A stretch of DNA of 8,368 nt from an uncultured Verrucomicrobiota bacterium (GTDB lineage Bacteria; Verrucomicrobiota; Verrucomicrobiia; Limisphaerales; UBA1096), in assembly GCA_913045395.1 (NCBI GenBank), contig CAJWPV010000046.1:1-8368 (forward strand). The letters run 5' to 3'. Shown piece by piece: positions 1 through 7,456 of the stretch. The first letter of the stretch is position 1, and each line of letters begins with the position of its first letter. The position numbers and the translations under genes were made by a program. Below the pieces are notes generated by a model. The model did no database searches. It was not told where the DNA came from and saw only the letters and a list, made by a program, of their open reading frames with translations.

Positions 1-1346
1 AATCGCTCATTGACACCGTGCCTGTTGCCTCCCCACCGGACATTACCGCTGCAATCGATGGCTTGATCAAGGGCGCCCAAGCCATGCGCAACACACCGGC
101 GCACCAGCGGGTGGACATCCTACGCAAAGCCGCGTCGCTCATACGCGAGCGTCAGGAGGAACTTGGCCGGCTCATTAGCAGCGAGGAAGGCAAGGTGCTT
201 GCCGAGGGTCGTACCGAGGCTAGCCGTGCCGCCGAGACGATCGATCTCTGCGCCGACGAGGCGCGGGCATTTCACGGCGAAACCGTGCCGCTCGACTCCA
301 CACCCGGCGGCGTTGGCAAGCTGGGTTTCACACTGCGCGTGCCATGCGGCATTGTGGCGGCGATCACGCCGTTCAACTTTCCGATGAATCTCGTCGCGCA
401 CAAGGTCGGCCCGGCGATTGCCGCCGGTAACGCCGTGCTGCTCAAGCCGGCGTCCGACACCCCTCTGTCGGCGCTGAAACTGGTGGAGATTTTGCTCGAG
501 GCCGCTCTTCCGGCGGAAGCCATCGCGTGCATCACCGGGCCCGGCGCCGCGCTTGGCCAAGCGATCTGCACCGACCCGCGAGTCCGCAAGATCAGCTTCA
601 CCGGCAGTGCCGAGGTGGGCGAACAAATCTGCCGCCTGGCCGGGCTCAAGCGCGTCACGATGGAGCTTGGCTCAAACAGCCCGGTGATCGTGCTCGACGA
701 TGCTGATCCCGAAAAAGTCGCGGCAACCATCGCCGTCACCGGCTTTGCCAACGCCGGCCAGGTCTGCATCTCATCGCAACGCATCTTGGCCACACCAAAA
801 ATTCATGATGATTTACTCGACGCGCTTACAACGAACATCAGCCAACTCACCGCCGGCGATCAACTCGCCGAGGGTACCAACGTCGGCCCACTCGTCCGCG
901 AAGCCGACGCCAGGCGTGTGGAGGAGTGGCTTGGCCAAGCGCGCGCCCAAGGGGCACAACTGCTCTGCGGCGGCGGCCGCGAAGGCTCAGTCGTGCAGCC
1001 GGCGGTGTTGGCCAACGTCAACCGGGACATGCGGATGAGCTGCGACGAACTGTTCGGCCCGGCGGTGGGCGTCACTCGTGCGGACAGCATCGACGATGCC
1101 ATCCACCTGGCTAACGACACGCGGTATGGCCTGAGCGCCTCCATCTTCACGCAGGACATCGACAAGGCGATCCGCTTCGCGCGGGAGGTGGACAGCGGCA
1201 ATCTGCACATCAACTTCGGCACCGCGTGGCGTGCCGAGACCATGCCCTACGGAGGGCTCAAGGACAGCGGCATGGGCAAGGAAGGCCCCAGGTACGCCGT
1301 GGAGGAAATGAGCGAAACCAAAATGGTGGTCATTCATGGGAAATAA
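1..1346 (+). CDS. Aldehyde dehydrogenase family protein, 5' end outside the window
   Basis: This gene encodes a cytoplasmic NAD(P)-dependent aldehyde dehydrogenase that oxidises an aldehyde to its acid. The frame is already open at base 3. The first in-frame GTG at 18 is almost certainly an internal valine, because the surrounding IDTVPVASPPDITAAIDG matches the segment normally found some 25-40 residues into the family. Visible motifs are ITPFNFPMN with the active-site Asn, the general-base Glu in MELGSNSP (codon 663-665) and the nucleophilic Cys in GQVCISSQR (codon 765-767). The 34-residue Glu-to-Cys spacing is the usual one. The C-terminus has MPYGGLKDSGMGKEGP and a normal end at TAA 1344-1346. 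The ELGSNSP variant and the closing MPYGG region resemble the lactaldehyde, phosphonoacetaldehyde and non-phosphorylating glyceraldehyde-3-phosphate dehydrogenase branch. The substrate cannot be fixed from sequence. The next gene converges on it. Confidence 0.93.
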   Translation, partial: SLIDTVPVASPPDITAAIDGLIKGAQAMRNTPAHQRVDILRKAASLIRERQEELGRLISSEEGKVLAEGRTEASRAAETIDLCADEARAFHGETVPLDSTPGGVGKLGFTLRVPCGIVAAITPFNFPMNLVAHKVGPAIAAGNAVLLKPASDTPLSALKLVEILLEAALPAEAIACITGPGAALGQAICTDPRVRKISFTGSAEVGEQICRLAGLKRVTMELGSNSPVIVLDDADPEKVAATIAVTGFANAGQVCISSQRILATPKIHDDLLDALTTNISQLTAGDQLAEGTNVGPLVREADARRVEEWLGQARAQGAQLLCGGGREGSVVQPAVLANVNRDMRMSCDELFGPAVGVTRADSIDDAIHLANDTRYGLSASIFTQDIDKAIRFAREVDSGNLHINFGTAWRAETMPYGGLKDSGMGKEGPRYAVEEMSETKMVVIHGK

Positions 1347-1366
1347 TTTTCCGCCCAATGAAGTTG

Positions 1367-2638
1367 TTAAAGGCTTTGGTTGCCGGACTTCTCTATACGG
1401 TACAGGTGGGTGTCACTCCTCAGAAATAGCGCGCCATCAGCGATGGCTGGCGAAGCCTTGAAAGTGCCTTTCAACTGATTGATCGCCAGAACCTCGAATT
1501 TATCAGAAGCAGCGGCGATTGTGGTTTTCCCCTCGCGGTTGCAGAAGTAAATACGACCGCGAATCTCGACGGGTGAAGAGTCGTGGTTGCCGCCGAGGCG
1601 TTCGCGCCAATGCTCCTTGCCGCTCAGCGCATCAACACAACTTGCCACGCCCCCGTCGTGCACAACAAAAAGTTCCCGGCCGACCAGAAGTGGCGATGGA
1701 ACATGAGGGATACTGATGGAGCGTTGCCAAACAACCTGGTCGTCGCGGAGCCTGCCCTTGCCGGGGCGGACAGCATAGACGCAGAAATGATCCTGACGGA
1801 TGGAACCCACGACATAGAACAGGCCATTTCCATACGAGGGACGGCCAACGATGGAGAAGCCATCGTAGGGCATCCACCAGATTTCCGCGCCGGTCGTGAG
1901 GTCATACGCCGCGACATGGTCGGCTCCGGAGCAAACGAGTTGCGGGACGCCGTTGATGCGCTGAATCAGCGGCGTGGAATAGGCCATTTTTGCAATGGAT
2001 CGTTTTTTGGCTGCAGCCTCTAGGTGTGCCCGCGGTTGCTTCCACTTGATTTTCCCCGTCAGCTTATCGAGGGCGACAATGAATTGGTTGTCGATGCCAT
2101 CGCAGGTGAGAATCAACAGGTCGCCATGAAGAATCGGCGAACTGGCTCCACCCTGGATCACGTTGTATTTGAACGTGGTGTTTTTCCATATGATTTTACC
2201 GGCCGTGTCCAGGCACACGCTGCCGCGCGGGCCGAAGTGGGTGTACACGCGCTCGCCATCCAAGACGGGTGTGGGAGAGGCATAACCGTTTAATCTGTGA
2301 TGGGGGCCAGCATCCTGCGGCGTCAACACCTCAACATTGTGCAGTAACTTGCCGCTTCTTTTGTCGATGCAAATGGCGTGGAGCGATTTACCCTCGGCCT
2401 CGGCGCTGGTCATCCAGACCTGATTGCCCGCAATCACTGGAGAGGACCAGCCCCGGCCGGGCACCGGTGTTTTCCAGGTGATGTTTTCACCTTCCTTCCA
2501 GTGGATTGGAATGCCCGTTTGATCTGAGTGCCCCTGCCCGTCGGGTCCACGAAACTGAGGCCAATCCCCTCTTAAACAATCAACGCCAGACAAGAAGGCC
2601 AAGTAGGTTAAGTAAAGTTGAAATGATGTAAGCCTCAT
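1367..2638 (-). CDS. Secreted PQQ-like (BamB-like) eight-repeat beta-propeller protein
   Basis: The 423-residue product starts at ATG 2638 with a short hydrophobic leader (about residues 5-20), so export is likely. There is no clear lipobox before Cys21. The mature part opens with WPQFRGPDGQG at 26-36, the hallmark of a large propeller family in Planctomycetota and Verrucomicrobiota. A recurring unit, S/P-rich turn then hydrophobic strand (such as SSPVIAGNQVW, ASPTPVLDGERVY, SSPILHGDLLIL, PSPLLVGRELFVV, ASPAIADGALFL), occurs near residues 65, 120, 165, 220, 266, 314, 354 and 395. That suggests eight blades. TGKIKW, TGAEIWW and SGKEHW are the matching W-motif strands. The family is usually named for the PQQ-like repeat, but no enzymatic activity or bound PQQ can be claimed. 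A scaffold or binding role outside the cytoplasm is the safe reading. No good Shine-Dalgarno precedes the ATG. It is probably the last gene of a minus-strand set. Confidence 0.92.
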   Translation of the reverse strand: MRLTSFQLYLTYLAFLSGVDCLRGDWPQFRGPDGQGHSDQTGIPIHWKEGENITWKTPVPGRGWSSPVIAGNQVWMTSAEAEGKSLHAICIDKRSGKLLHNVEVLTPQDAGPHHRLNGYASPTPVLDGERVYTHFGPRGSVCLDTAGKIIWKNTTFKYNVIQGGASSPILHGDLLILTCDGIDNQFIVALDKLTGKIKWKQPRAHLEAAAKKRSIAKMAYSTPLIQRINGVPQLVCSGADHVAAYDLTTGAEIWWMPYDGFSIVGRPSYGNGLFYVVGSIRQDHFCVYAVRPGKGRLRDDQVVWQRSISIPHVPSPLLVGRELFVVHDGGVASCVDALSGKEHWRERLGGNHDSSPVEIRGRIYFCNREGKTTIAAASDKFEVLAINQLKGTFKASPAIADGALFLRSDTHLYRIEKSGNQSL

Positions 2639-2737
2639 CGGGAATTAATCGTGATTGGCAACAGGGGAAATCGTAGGGGCACCAATCCAAGTCGTCAAAG
2701 CAGATTTAACAAAAGGGCTAGCCCCGGCGCTTTAGTT

Positions 2738-5143
2738 CTATTTTACCGGTTCTAGCCACTCCGGATCATACGGTGTCCGCGCTTTAACCCCGGCAAGTTG
2801 ATACAACACATTGCGCAACAGCTTGGTCAGCTTTGGATCGGCATCAAGCGCCCAGCCGAAACCAATGGCGCCGGCGTTGAACACCTTGCCACCCTGGGGA
2901 CGCTCCCAGTAGATCATGTCCACCAGCGATCCCGTTTCCTGCTGGCCGAAGCGGGCGAAATAATCCAGTACGCGAACATTGTCGCGCTTCAGATTGGCGA
3001 TTGTCTCGATCCCGGGCGGCTCATTGGGGAGGAAAGCCCCCGCCGGAATCGGCCCGGTGGGCGGCGCGAAGGAGGAGAGGCGAATATCACCCTCATGACC
3101 GCCAGCCCTGCGATAGCCATTCTTTGCGCCACCAAAAACAACGCGATCAGAAAAATCAATGCGTTCCGGCTCATGAAACAGAAAATGCCTTGGCGCCGTC
3201 ACAGTATACATGCCGTTGTTGTTACCACCCCACCAACCGCTGCATTCCAGTCCGATGTTCTTCCAAGGCGGGAATCCACAGTTACGCATCAGGCTGCCGC
3301 GTTTTCCATCAAAGCTGTGGTATATTTCCCCGACGTTGGCCAGCGCCCTGCCACCAATTGTGGGGCCATACTTCCTGCACTCGATCGTACCGAGTTCGTC
3401 ATCCACAGTAATCCGCCAGAACATGGTGTTGCCGGACAACACCGCTGCCGCGCCTCCATTCTTCAGGTACCGATCCAACCCGTCATACATCCGCGCGGAC
3501 CAATATTCGTCATGGCCGTTGATGATGAGCGCCTTGTAGCCGTTGAGCAACGCAGGGTCGCGATGCAGGTCGAGGTTGGTAATGACGTCGAAATCGTAGC
3601 CCTGTTTCTCCAGCCATACATGAGTAAACCGCTCGCCGCGCATGAGGTGGGAATACCCGACGCCCGATGGGCTGTAGCGGACATCCGGGCCAGCCACCGG
3701 CCACGGAATGTGCAACCCAAGTTTATAGGTGGGCTGCCCGTGGGCGTGGTCCCGATAAAAACAGTAGGCCGGCGGATTCGCTGCATCGTTGACCTGCCCG
3801 CCAGTGGGCCAGTTGCGGTTTTCGTCAGGCACATTCCTTGCAAAGGGCGTTCCCCCATAGGCGCGCCAAGTGGTGGATGAGCACATTAACAGCAGTGGCG
3901 CCCTAGGTGCATCCTTGGCTTTGTTGATGACAAAAGTGACGGGATATCGGTGCCGCTCACCCTCGAGTTCAAAGTTGAACCATGCCGCATAAATGCCTGT
4001 TTTCGCATTTTTTGGAACATGAAAGGTTTCCGCAGCTTTCCACCCGCAATCGTAGAGATCATCAGAGGCCAGTCGCAAACCGTGGCCCCGATCTGAATCG
4101 GCTCCGGGATCATAATTCGTATCGTAACGCCCGATGCTGCCACCTTCGAAGGACGGGCCGCCGATCATCCAAGTCCCAAGATTGATTATTTCACCATCGC
4201 GACGGTTCCTGGATACGTCCCTCACTTTGACACCCTGTTCTTCATCCAACGGCCAAAAGGCAGCAAGCGCCGGGTCCTTGAGGTTGGGCTCCTTCAGGCC
4301 GCGCGTAGAAAATCGTTCTATGATTTCATCCCCCGAAAGGGCGCGCGTATAGATCGCAGGCATGGCAATATCGCCATCAAAAAAACGCCCTATCACGTCC
4401 CGGTCGCTGTAGGCACCGATGCGCAACTCGGCTCGGCCAGCCCTGCGCGGCAAGAACTTTCCCGTCGCCTGCCATTCGGCGGCATGTTTGCCGTCGACCC
4501 AAATCGCCGCGGTCTTGGTCGTGCCATTCCAGACTCCAACAAGATGATGCCACTGGCGGAGATTCAGCTTTGGTCCAATCATCATGCTGTCTTGTTCAAA
4601 CATACCTCCAGATCCAATGGAAAACACCGCCCTGCCTTCGGCATCCAAAAACAAGCCATAACCGCAACGGTCCGGATAATCGTGCTGGGTGAGAATCCCC
4701 TGCCATGGTTTGAGTTTCCAGGGCCGCACCCAGCATTCGAGTGTCAGTGCATTTAGTTCGGCATCGGCTGGCAATCCGTTTTTTACCCGCACATATGATC
4801 CCGGATGAATCGGCTGCACGTGGGCGGACGATTCCTTGTCCGCTAGCAGAATGGTTTCATCACTGGATCGCTCATCAACCCGCAATCCCAGCTTCGTCAC
4901 CTGGAAGCGGTAAGGAACCTGGCTGCTGACATGAAACCGGATCACATCCCCGGCCGGAACACTTTCACGATCCGGGTAGGCATGCAGACCGCGCAGTTCG
5001 ATGGACTCGTGCATGGGATCGGCCTGGCAAACCGGCTTGGCGACGTGCAATACCAAGGCGATCATCAACATGGCCAATCCGTGAAAGGCCACGAGCCGGA
5101 CCAGGCCGAGCCTAATTTCTGGGAGTTTCCTCGCGCTTTTCAT
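2738..5143 (-). CDS. Secreted LamG-domain / N,N-dimethylformamidase large-subunit-like protein
   Basis: I place the start at ATG 5143 (801 residues) rather than an in-frame TTG at 5188. The ATG has a GGAA six bases upstream and gives a signal peptide: basic MKSARK, hydrophobic core at about 13-35, and a likely cut after VCQA near residue 41. Next comes a beta-domain with AYPDRESVPAGDVIRFHVSS (about 55-74), resembling the N-terminal part of dimethylformamidase. A LamG/concanavalin-like domain follows (about 116-279, with LTLECWVRP, WHHLVGVWNG, IWVDGK and an ALSGDEI end). The C-terminal part (about 370-780) is the dimethylformamidase beta-subunit-like domain, with TGIYAAWF, TTWRAYGG, DLHRDPALL and the signature NGHDEYWS (H544-S549). 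Characterised dimethylformamidase hydrolyses DMF with mononuclear iron bound by two Tyr and one Glu; Y385, Y429 and E546 are inferred equivalents. The true substrate is unknown, and no small-subunit gene is present here. The stop is TAG at 2740-2738. Confidence 0.88.
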   Translation of the reverse strand: MKSARKLPEIRLGLVRLVAFHGLAMLMIALVLHVAKPVCQADPMHESIELRGLHAYPDRESVPAGDVIRFHVSSQVPYRFQVTKLGLRVDERSSDETILLADKESSAHVQPIHPGSYVRVKNGLPADAELNALTLECWVRPWKLKPWQGILTQHDYPDRCGYGLFLDAEGRAVFSIGSGGMFEQDSMMIGPKLNLRQWHHLVGVWNGTTKTAAIWVDGKHAAEWQATGKFLPRRAGRAELRIGAYSDRDVIGRFFDGDIAMPAIYTRALSGDEIIERFSTRGLKEPNLKDPALAAFWPLDEEQGVKVRDVSRNRRDGEIINLGTWMIGGPSFEGGSIGRYDTNYDPGADSDRGHGLRLASDDLYDCGWKAAETFHVPKNAKTGIYAAWFNFELEGERHRYPVTFVINKAKDAPRAPLLLMCSSTTWRAYGGTPFARNVPDENRNWPTGGQVNDAANPPAYCFYRDHAHGQPTYKLGLHIPWPVAGPDVRYSPSGVGYSHLMRGERFTHVWLEKQGYDFDVITNLDLHRDPALLNGYKALIINGHDEYWSARMYDGLDRYLKNGGAAAVLSGNTMFWRITVDDELGTIECRKYGPTIGGRALANVGEIYHSFDGKRGSLMRNCGFPPWKNIGLECSGWWGGNNNGMYTVTAPRHFLFHEPERIDFSDRVVFGGAKNGYRRAGGHEGDIRLSSFAPPTGPIPAGAFLPNEPPGIETIANLKRDNVRVLDYFARFGQQETGSLVDMIYWERPQGGKVFNAGAIGFGWALDADPKLTKLLRNVLYQLAGVKARTPYDPEWLEPVK

Positions 5144-5191
5144 TTCAAGTTCCGGGGCAAATGACTCCACGTTTGGACAAGCGGCCAACGG

Positions 5192-6328
5192 TTATTTGCC
5201 CCCACTCAGCTCCAGCATCGTTTGGCCAAGCGCACGGCCGATCTTGGTGAAGGTGATGGTGCTTCCGAGGTAGTGGTAGGGGCGATCGGAGCCTATCTTG
5301 ACCCATTCCTCAAAATTATCACGCCACGTAGGGTAGGCTTCGTCGGCTCGTTTGTCCCAGTAGATGTCGGTCGGGATGGCTTTGACGTTGCCTTTGAAGG
5401 CGGGGACGTCATTCATCGCCGCTTGGGCAGTCTTGACAATGGCCATGTTGCCCTTGGCCGGCTTGAAACCATTCTGCCCCATGATGCCAATCGCCACCGG
5501 AAGGTTCGGCCTGGCCAAGTCTTTGCGAACGTCACGGATAAAATTCTCCATATTTTTGGCGTACTCGTCTTGAAAACCGTTGTACATGTCGTTCCAGCCT
5601 TGAAACCAAACGAAGCCGGCGATGTCGTAGCCACGCCCGTCGTAGTCGGGAAACCTTGTTTTCAACTCGCTTAATGTCGTTTTAATTTCCGACATCATCA
5701 GGCGATAGAAGTGCCCGTAGCTTTCCACCACCTCTTTGCGGTATCCGTCGCCCTTGGCCTTGCGGATGGCTTCAAGTGAAGCGTCACTCTTTTCCTCGAT
5801 TTCCCTGCGCGTGATCTTGGGATTGTCTTTCTTAGCCTGGTCCCACTCTTTACGGATGAGGTTATTGTAGTCGCGCTTTGCCATGTTCCCGACGAATTCA
5901 TCGATCTTCTCTTTCGATTGCAGCCCGGAACTCGGCGACCGAAAGTCGCGCCCAATGCTTTTACCGCCCCAGGCCGTCTTTATGAGCAGCACCGGCTCGT
6001 CGTAGCGATTGCCCATGATGTGGCCAAACTCCAGTTCAAGCCCGATACATCCAGGCGAACCGTATCCGACAGTCAGTTTGCCGCGGCGTTCGAGGTAGTT
6101 GATCCACACGTCATCACGCTCGATGTACTTCCCGTCCTTGTGCAAATGCGCGAAGAAATCCTTGGTTCCCGGCGAAATGATCTGATGGTTAAGCAGTGGG
6201 TCGATCTTGCCCTTCCCTTCCATGTTCGATTGACCGGCAAGAATGAACACCTTTACCGGTTTCAAATCCGCCGCCGAAGCGGATATCACCAATGCCAAGC
6301 CAAGCGCGAGGAACAAGAATCGTTTCAT
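5192..6328 (-). CDS. Secreted sialate O-acetylesterase-like SGNH hydrolase (SASA / DUF303 family)
   Basis: The 378-residue product begins at ATG 6328 with a clear signal peptide (MKRF, hydrophobic core to about 17, cut near ASA|A at 19-20). The mature protein starts with VKVFILAGQSNMEG, whose Ser34 in GQSNM is the expected nucleophile. GYGSPGCIGLELEFG (88-102), KTAWGGKSIGRDF (117-129) and GFVWFQGWND (238-247) are the family's conserved blocks. The C-terminal DRPYHYLGS places the catalytic His at 352, with Asp348 a possible partner. The family removes acyl, usually acetyl, groups from sugars, including carbohydrate esterase family 6 enzymes, so it probably deacylates an extracytoplasmic glycan. 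A strongly charged helical insertion (about 133-205) separates the second and third blocks. The gene is first in a minus-strand set. Its TAA ends 48 bases before the preferred start of the next gene, so co-transcription is likely. Confidence 0.92.
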   Translation of the reverse strand: MKRFLFLALGLALVISASAADLKPVKVFILAGQSNMEGKGKIDPLLNHQIISPGTKDFFAHLHKDGKYIERDDVWINYLERRGKLTVGYGSPGCIGLELEFGHIMGNRYDEPVLLIKTAWGGKSIGRDFRSPSSGLQSKEKIDEFVGNMAKRDYNNLIRKEWDQAKKDNPKITRREIEEKSDASLEAIRKAKGDGYRKEVVESYGHFYRLMMSEIKTTLSELKTRFPDYDGRGYDIAGFVWFQGWNDMYNGFQDEYAKNMENFIRDVRKDLARPNLPVAIGIMGQNGFKPAKGNMAIVKTAQAAMNDVPAFKGNVKAIPTDIYWDKRADEAYPTWRDNFEEWVKIGSDRPYHYLGSTITFTKIGRALGQTMLELSGGK

Positions 6329-6426
6329 GACGTGCCGGGAGGCTACCGGTTGTCAAAGAGTCGGCAAGTGGAAATTTGGCCATTTTGCTTTGTCACCGGA
6401 GACCCTTTGCTACCATCTGCGCCCGC
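6329..6426. promoter_or_regulatory. Divergent intergenic region between the esterase gene and the DUF1611 gene
   Basis: These 98 bp separate two divergently read genes, so the promoters for both should lie here. On the plus strand TTGTCA occurs twice (6350-6355 and 6390-6395). The second is followed at 15 bp by TACCAT (6411-6416), a weak -35/-10 pair that would start transcription only a few bases before ATG 6427. On the minus strand a perfect TTGACA (6356-6351) is present, but any -10 at normal spacing would overlap the esterase start. No Shine-Dalgarno is visible before either start. The location is secure; the individual promoter elements are guesses. Confidence 0.4.
6346..6399. repeat. 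Imperfect inverted repeat, candidate operator
   Basis: The left arm CCGGTTGTCAAAG (6346-6358) and the right arm CTTTGTCACCGG (6388-6399) are reverse complements except for one mismatch and one extra T, with 29 bases between them. The element sits in the middle of the divergent intergenic region and overlaps the possible -35 boxes on both strands, as a shared operator would. It was found by eye, so chance is not excluded. Confidence 0.35.
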
Positions 6427-7455
6427 ATGGCGCGCAAGGTACTCATCCTCACCGAGGGACTCTCCTCACCGAACACGGCCAAGAGCGCTTGCAGCGTGAT
6501 CCGCTACCGGCGCGACGAGTTGGTGGGCGTGCTTGACACCACCGTGCCGCCACAGACCTGCCAGGGTCTCTTTGAGGTGGGCGGAGACCTGCCGGTGGTC
6601 AACTCCCTCGATGCCCTGCCCGAAGCCAACGTGCTGCTCATCGGCATCGCGCCCACCGGCGGCTCCCTGCCAGCGGCGATGCGGGAACTGGTGCTCGCAG
6701 CCATTAAGCGCGGGATGGACGTGGAATCGGGGCTTCACGAGTTCTTCAATGACGACGCGCAGTTCGCCGCCGCCGCCAAGGCCAGCGGCTCGACCCTGCG
6801 TGACCTGCGCCGCAACAACGAACGCGACGTGGCCAAGCGTCAAAACATCTCCACCAATTGTCTCCGCATCCACACTGTCGGGCACGATTGTAGCGTGGGC
6901 AAAATGGTTGTGGCGATCGAGGTGGCGCGCGGCTTGGCCAGGCGCCGCGTGGACGCCAAGTTCATTGCCACCGGCCAGACAGGGATCATGGTCGAAGGCG
7001 ACGGCTGCCCGGTTGATGCCGTGGTGGCTGACTTCATCAGTGGCGCGGTGGAAAAACAAATCCTCGCTCACCAGCACCACGAGGTGCTCGTCATCGAGGG
7101 TCAGGGTAGTCTGACACACCCGTGCTATTCCGCAGTGACGCTCGGCCTACTGCACGGCTGCCTGCCGGATGGCCTCATTTACTGCTACGAAATGGGCCGC
7201 AAAACGGCCAAGGGCGCGGACCACATCGAGCTGCCCACGATCGAGTCGCAGCGCGAGCTCTATCTTGCCATGGCCAATACGGCGCATCCGTGCCGTTTCA
7301 TCGGCGTAGCCATCAGTAGCCGCTGCGTGGAGGAGTCCGCCTACCTTGCCGAGCGGGATCGCATCGAGTCAGAATGGAAACTGCCAGCCTGTGATGTGTT
7401 CCGCGAAAATGCCGAGCCACTGGTGAACGCGGTGCTGGAGATGCTCAAAGACTGA
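6427..7455 (+). CDS. dgcN: DUF1611 family protein, DgcN-like (putative D-glutamate N-acetyltransferase)
   Basis: I choose ATG 6427 (342 residues) over an in-frame ATG at 6376. The family's conserved N-terminal strand begins right after it (ARKVLILTEG), and the 17 extra residues look unlike anything in the family. An N-terminal Rossmann-like domain includes NTAKSACSVIRYRRDELVGV and LLIGIAPTGGSLP (70-82). A P-loop-like VGHDCSVGKM (151-160) opens the C-terminal domain. It is followed by FIATGQTGIMVEGDG (179-193), VDAVVADFISGAVE (196-209) and VIEGQGSLTHPCYSAVTLGL (222-241), all DUF1611 hallmarks. DgcN of this family was reported to acetylate D-glutamate, with the adjacent racemase DgcA then making N-acetyl-L-Glu. 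The one-base gap to an epimerase gene supports such a pairing. Orthology to DgcN itself, rather than another DUF1611 branch, is inferred. The protein should be cytoplasmic. Confidence 0.87.
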   Translation: MARKVLILTEGLSSPNTAKSACSVIRYRRDELVGVLDTTVPPQTCQGLFEVGGDLPVVNSLDALPEANVLLIGIAPTGGSLPAAMRELVLAAIKRGMDVESGLHEFFNDDAQFAAAAKASGSTLRDLRRNNERDVAKRQNISTNCLRIHTVGHDCSVGKMVVAIEVARGLARRRVDAKFIATGQTGIMVEGDGCPVDAVVADFISGAVEKQILAHQHHEVLVIEGQGSLTHPCYSAVTLGLLHGCLPDGLIYCYEMGRKTAKGADHIELPTIESQRELYLAMANTAHPCRFIGVAISSRCVEESAYLAERDRIESEWKLPACDVFRENAEPLVNAVLEMLKD

Positions 7456-7456
7456 A

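Noticed and set aside
18..20. GTG as the start of the aldehyde dehydrogenase
   Set aside because: The open frame continues to the window edge, and the residues around it match an internal stretch of the family, so the true start is upstream of the window.
2711..2727. Palindrome GGGCTAGCCC followed on the minus strand by TTTTGTT, a possible terminator after the dimethylformamidase-like gene
   Set aside because: The stem is only three G-C pairs once a four-base loop is allowed, which is too weak to call; the 99-bp spacer may simply be crossed by read-through.
2798..3880. A 360-codon open frame on the plus strand opposite the dimethylformamidase-like gene
   Set aside because: It lies wholly antisense to a gene with clear family motifs, shows no domain or motif of its own, and is the kind of long mirror frame expected in GC-rich coding DNA.
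5186..5188. TTG start giving a 15-residue N-terminal extension on the dimethylformamidase-like protein
   Set aside because: ATG 5143 directly begins a basic-then-hydrophobic signal peptide and has a GGAA at suitable spacing; the extension would place an acidic tail before it.
5918..6499. A 193-codon plus-strand frame crossing the esterase start and the divergent spacer
   Set aside because: It overlaps a signal peptide-bearing esterase on the other strand and the DUF1611 start in another frame, and has no family features.
6466..7119. A 217-codon minus-strand frame opposite the DUF1611 gene
   Set aside because: Rich in His, Arg and Gly with no recognisable motif; the opposite strand carries well-conserved DUF1611 signatures over the same bases.
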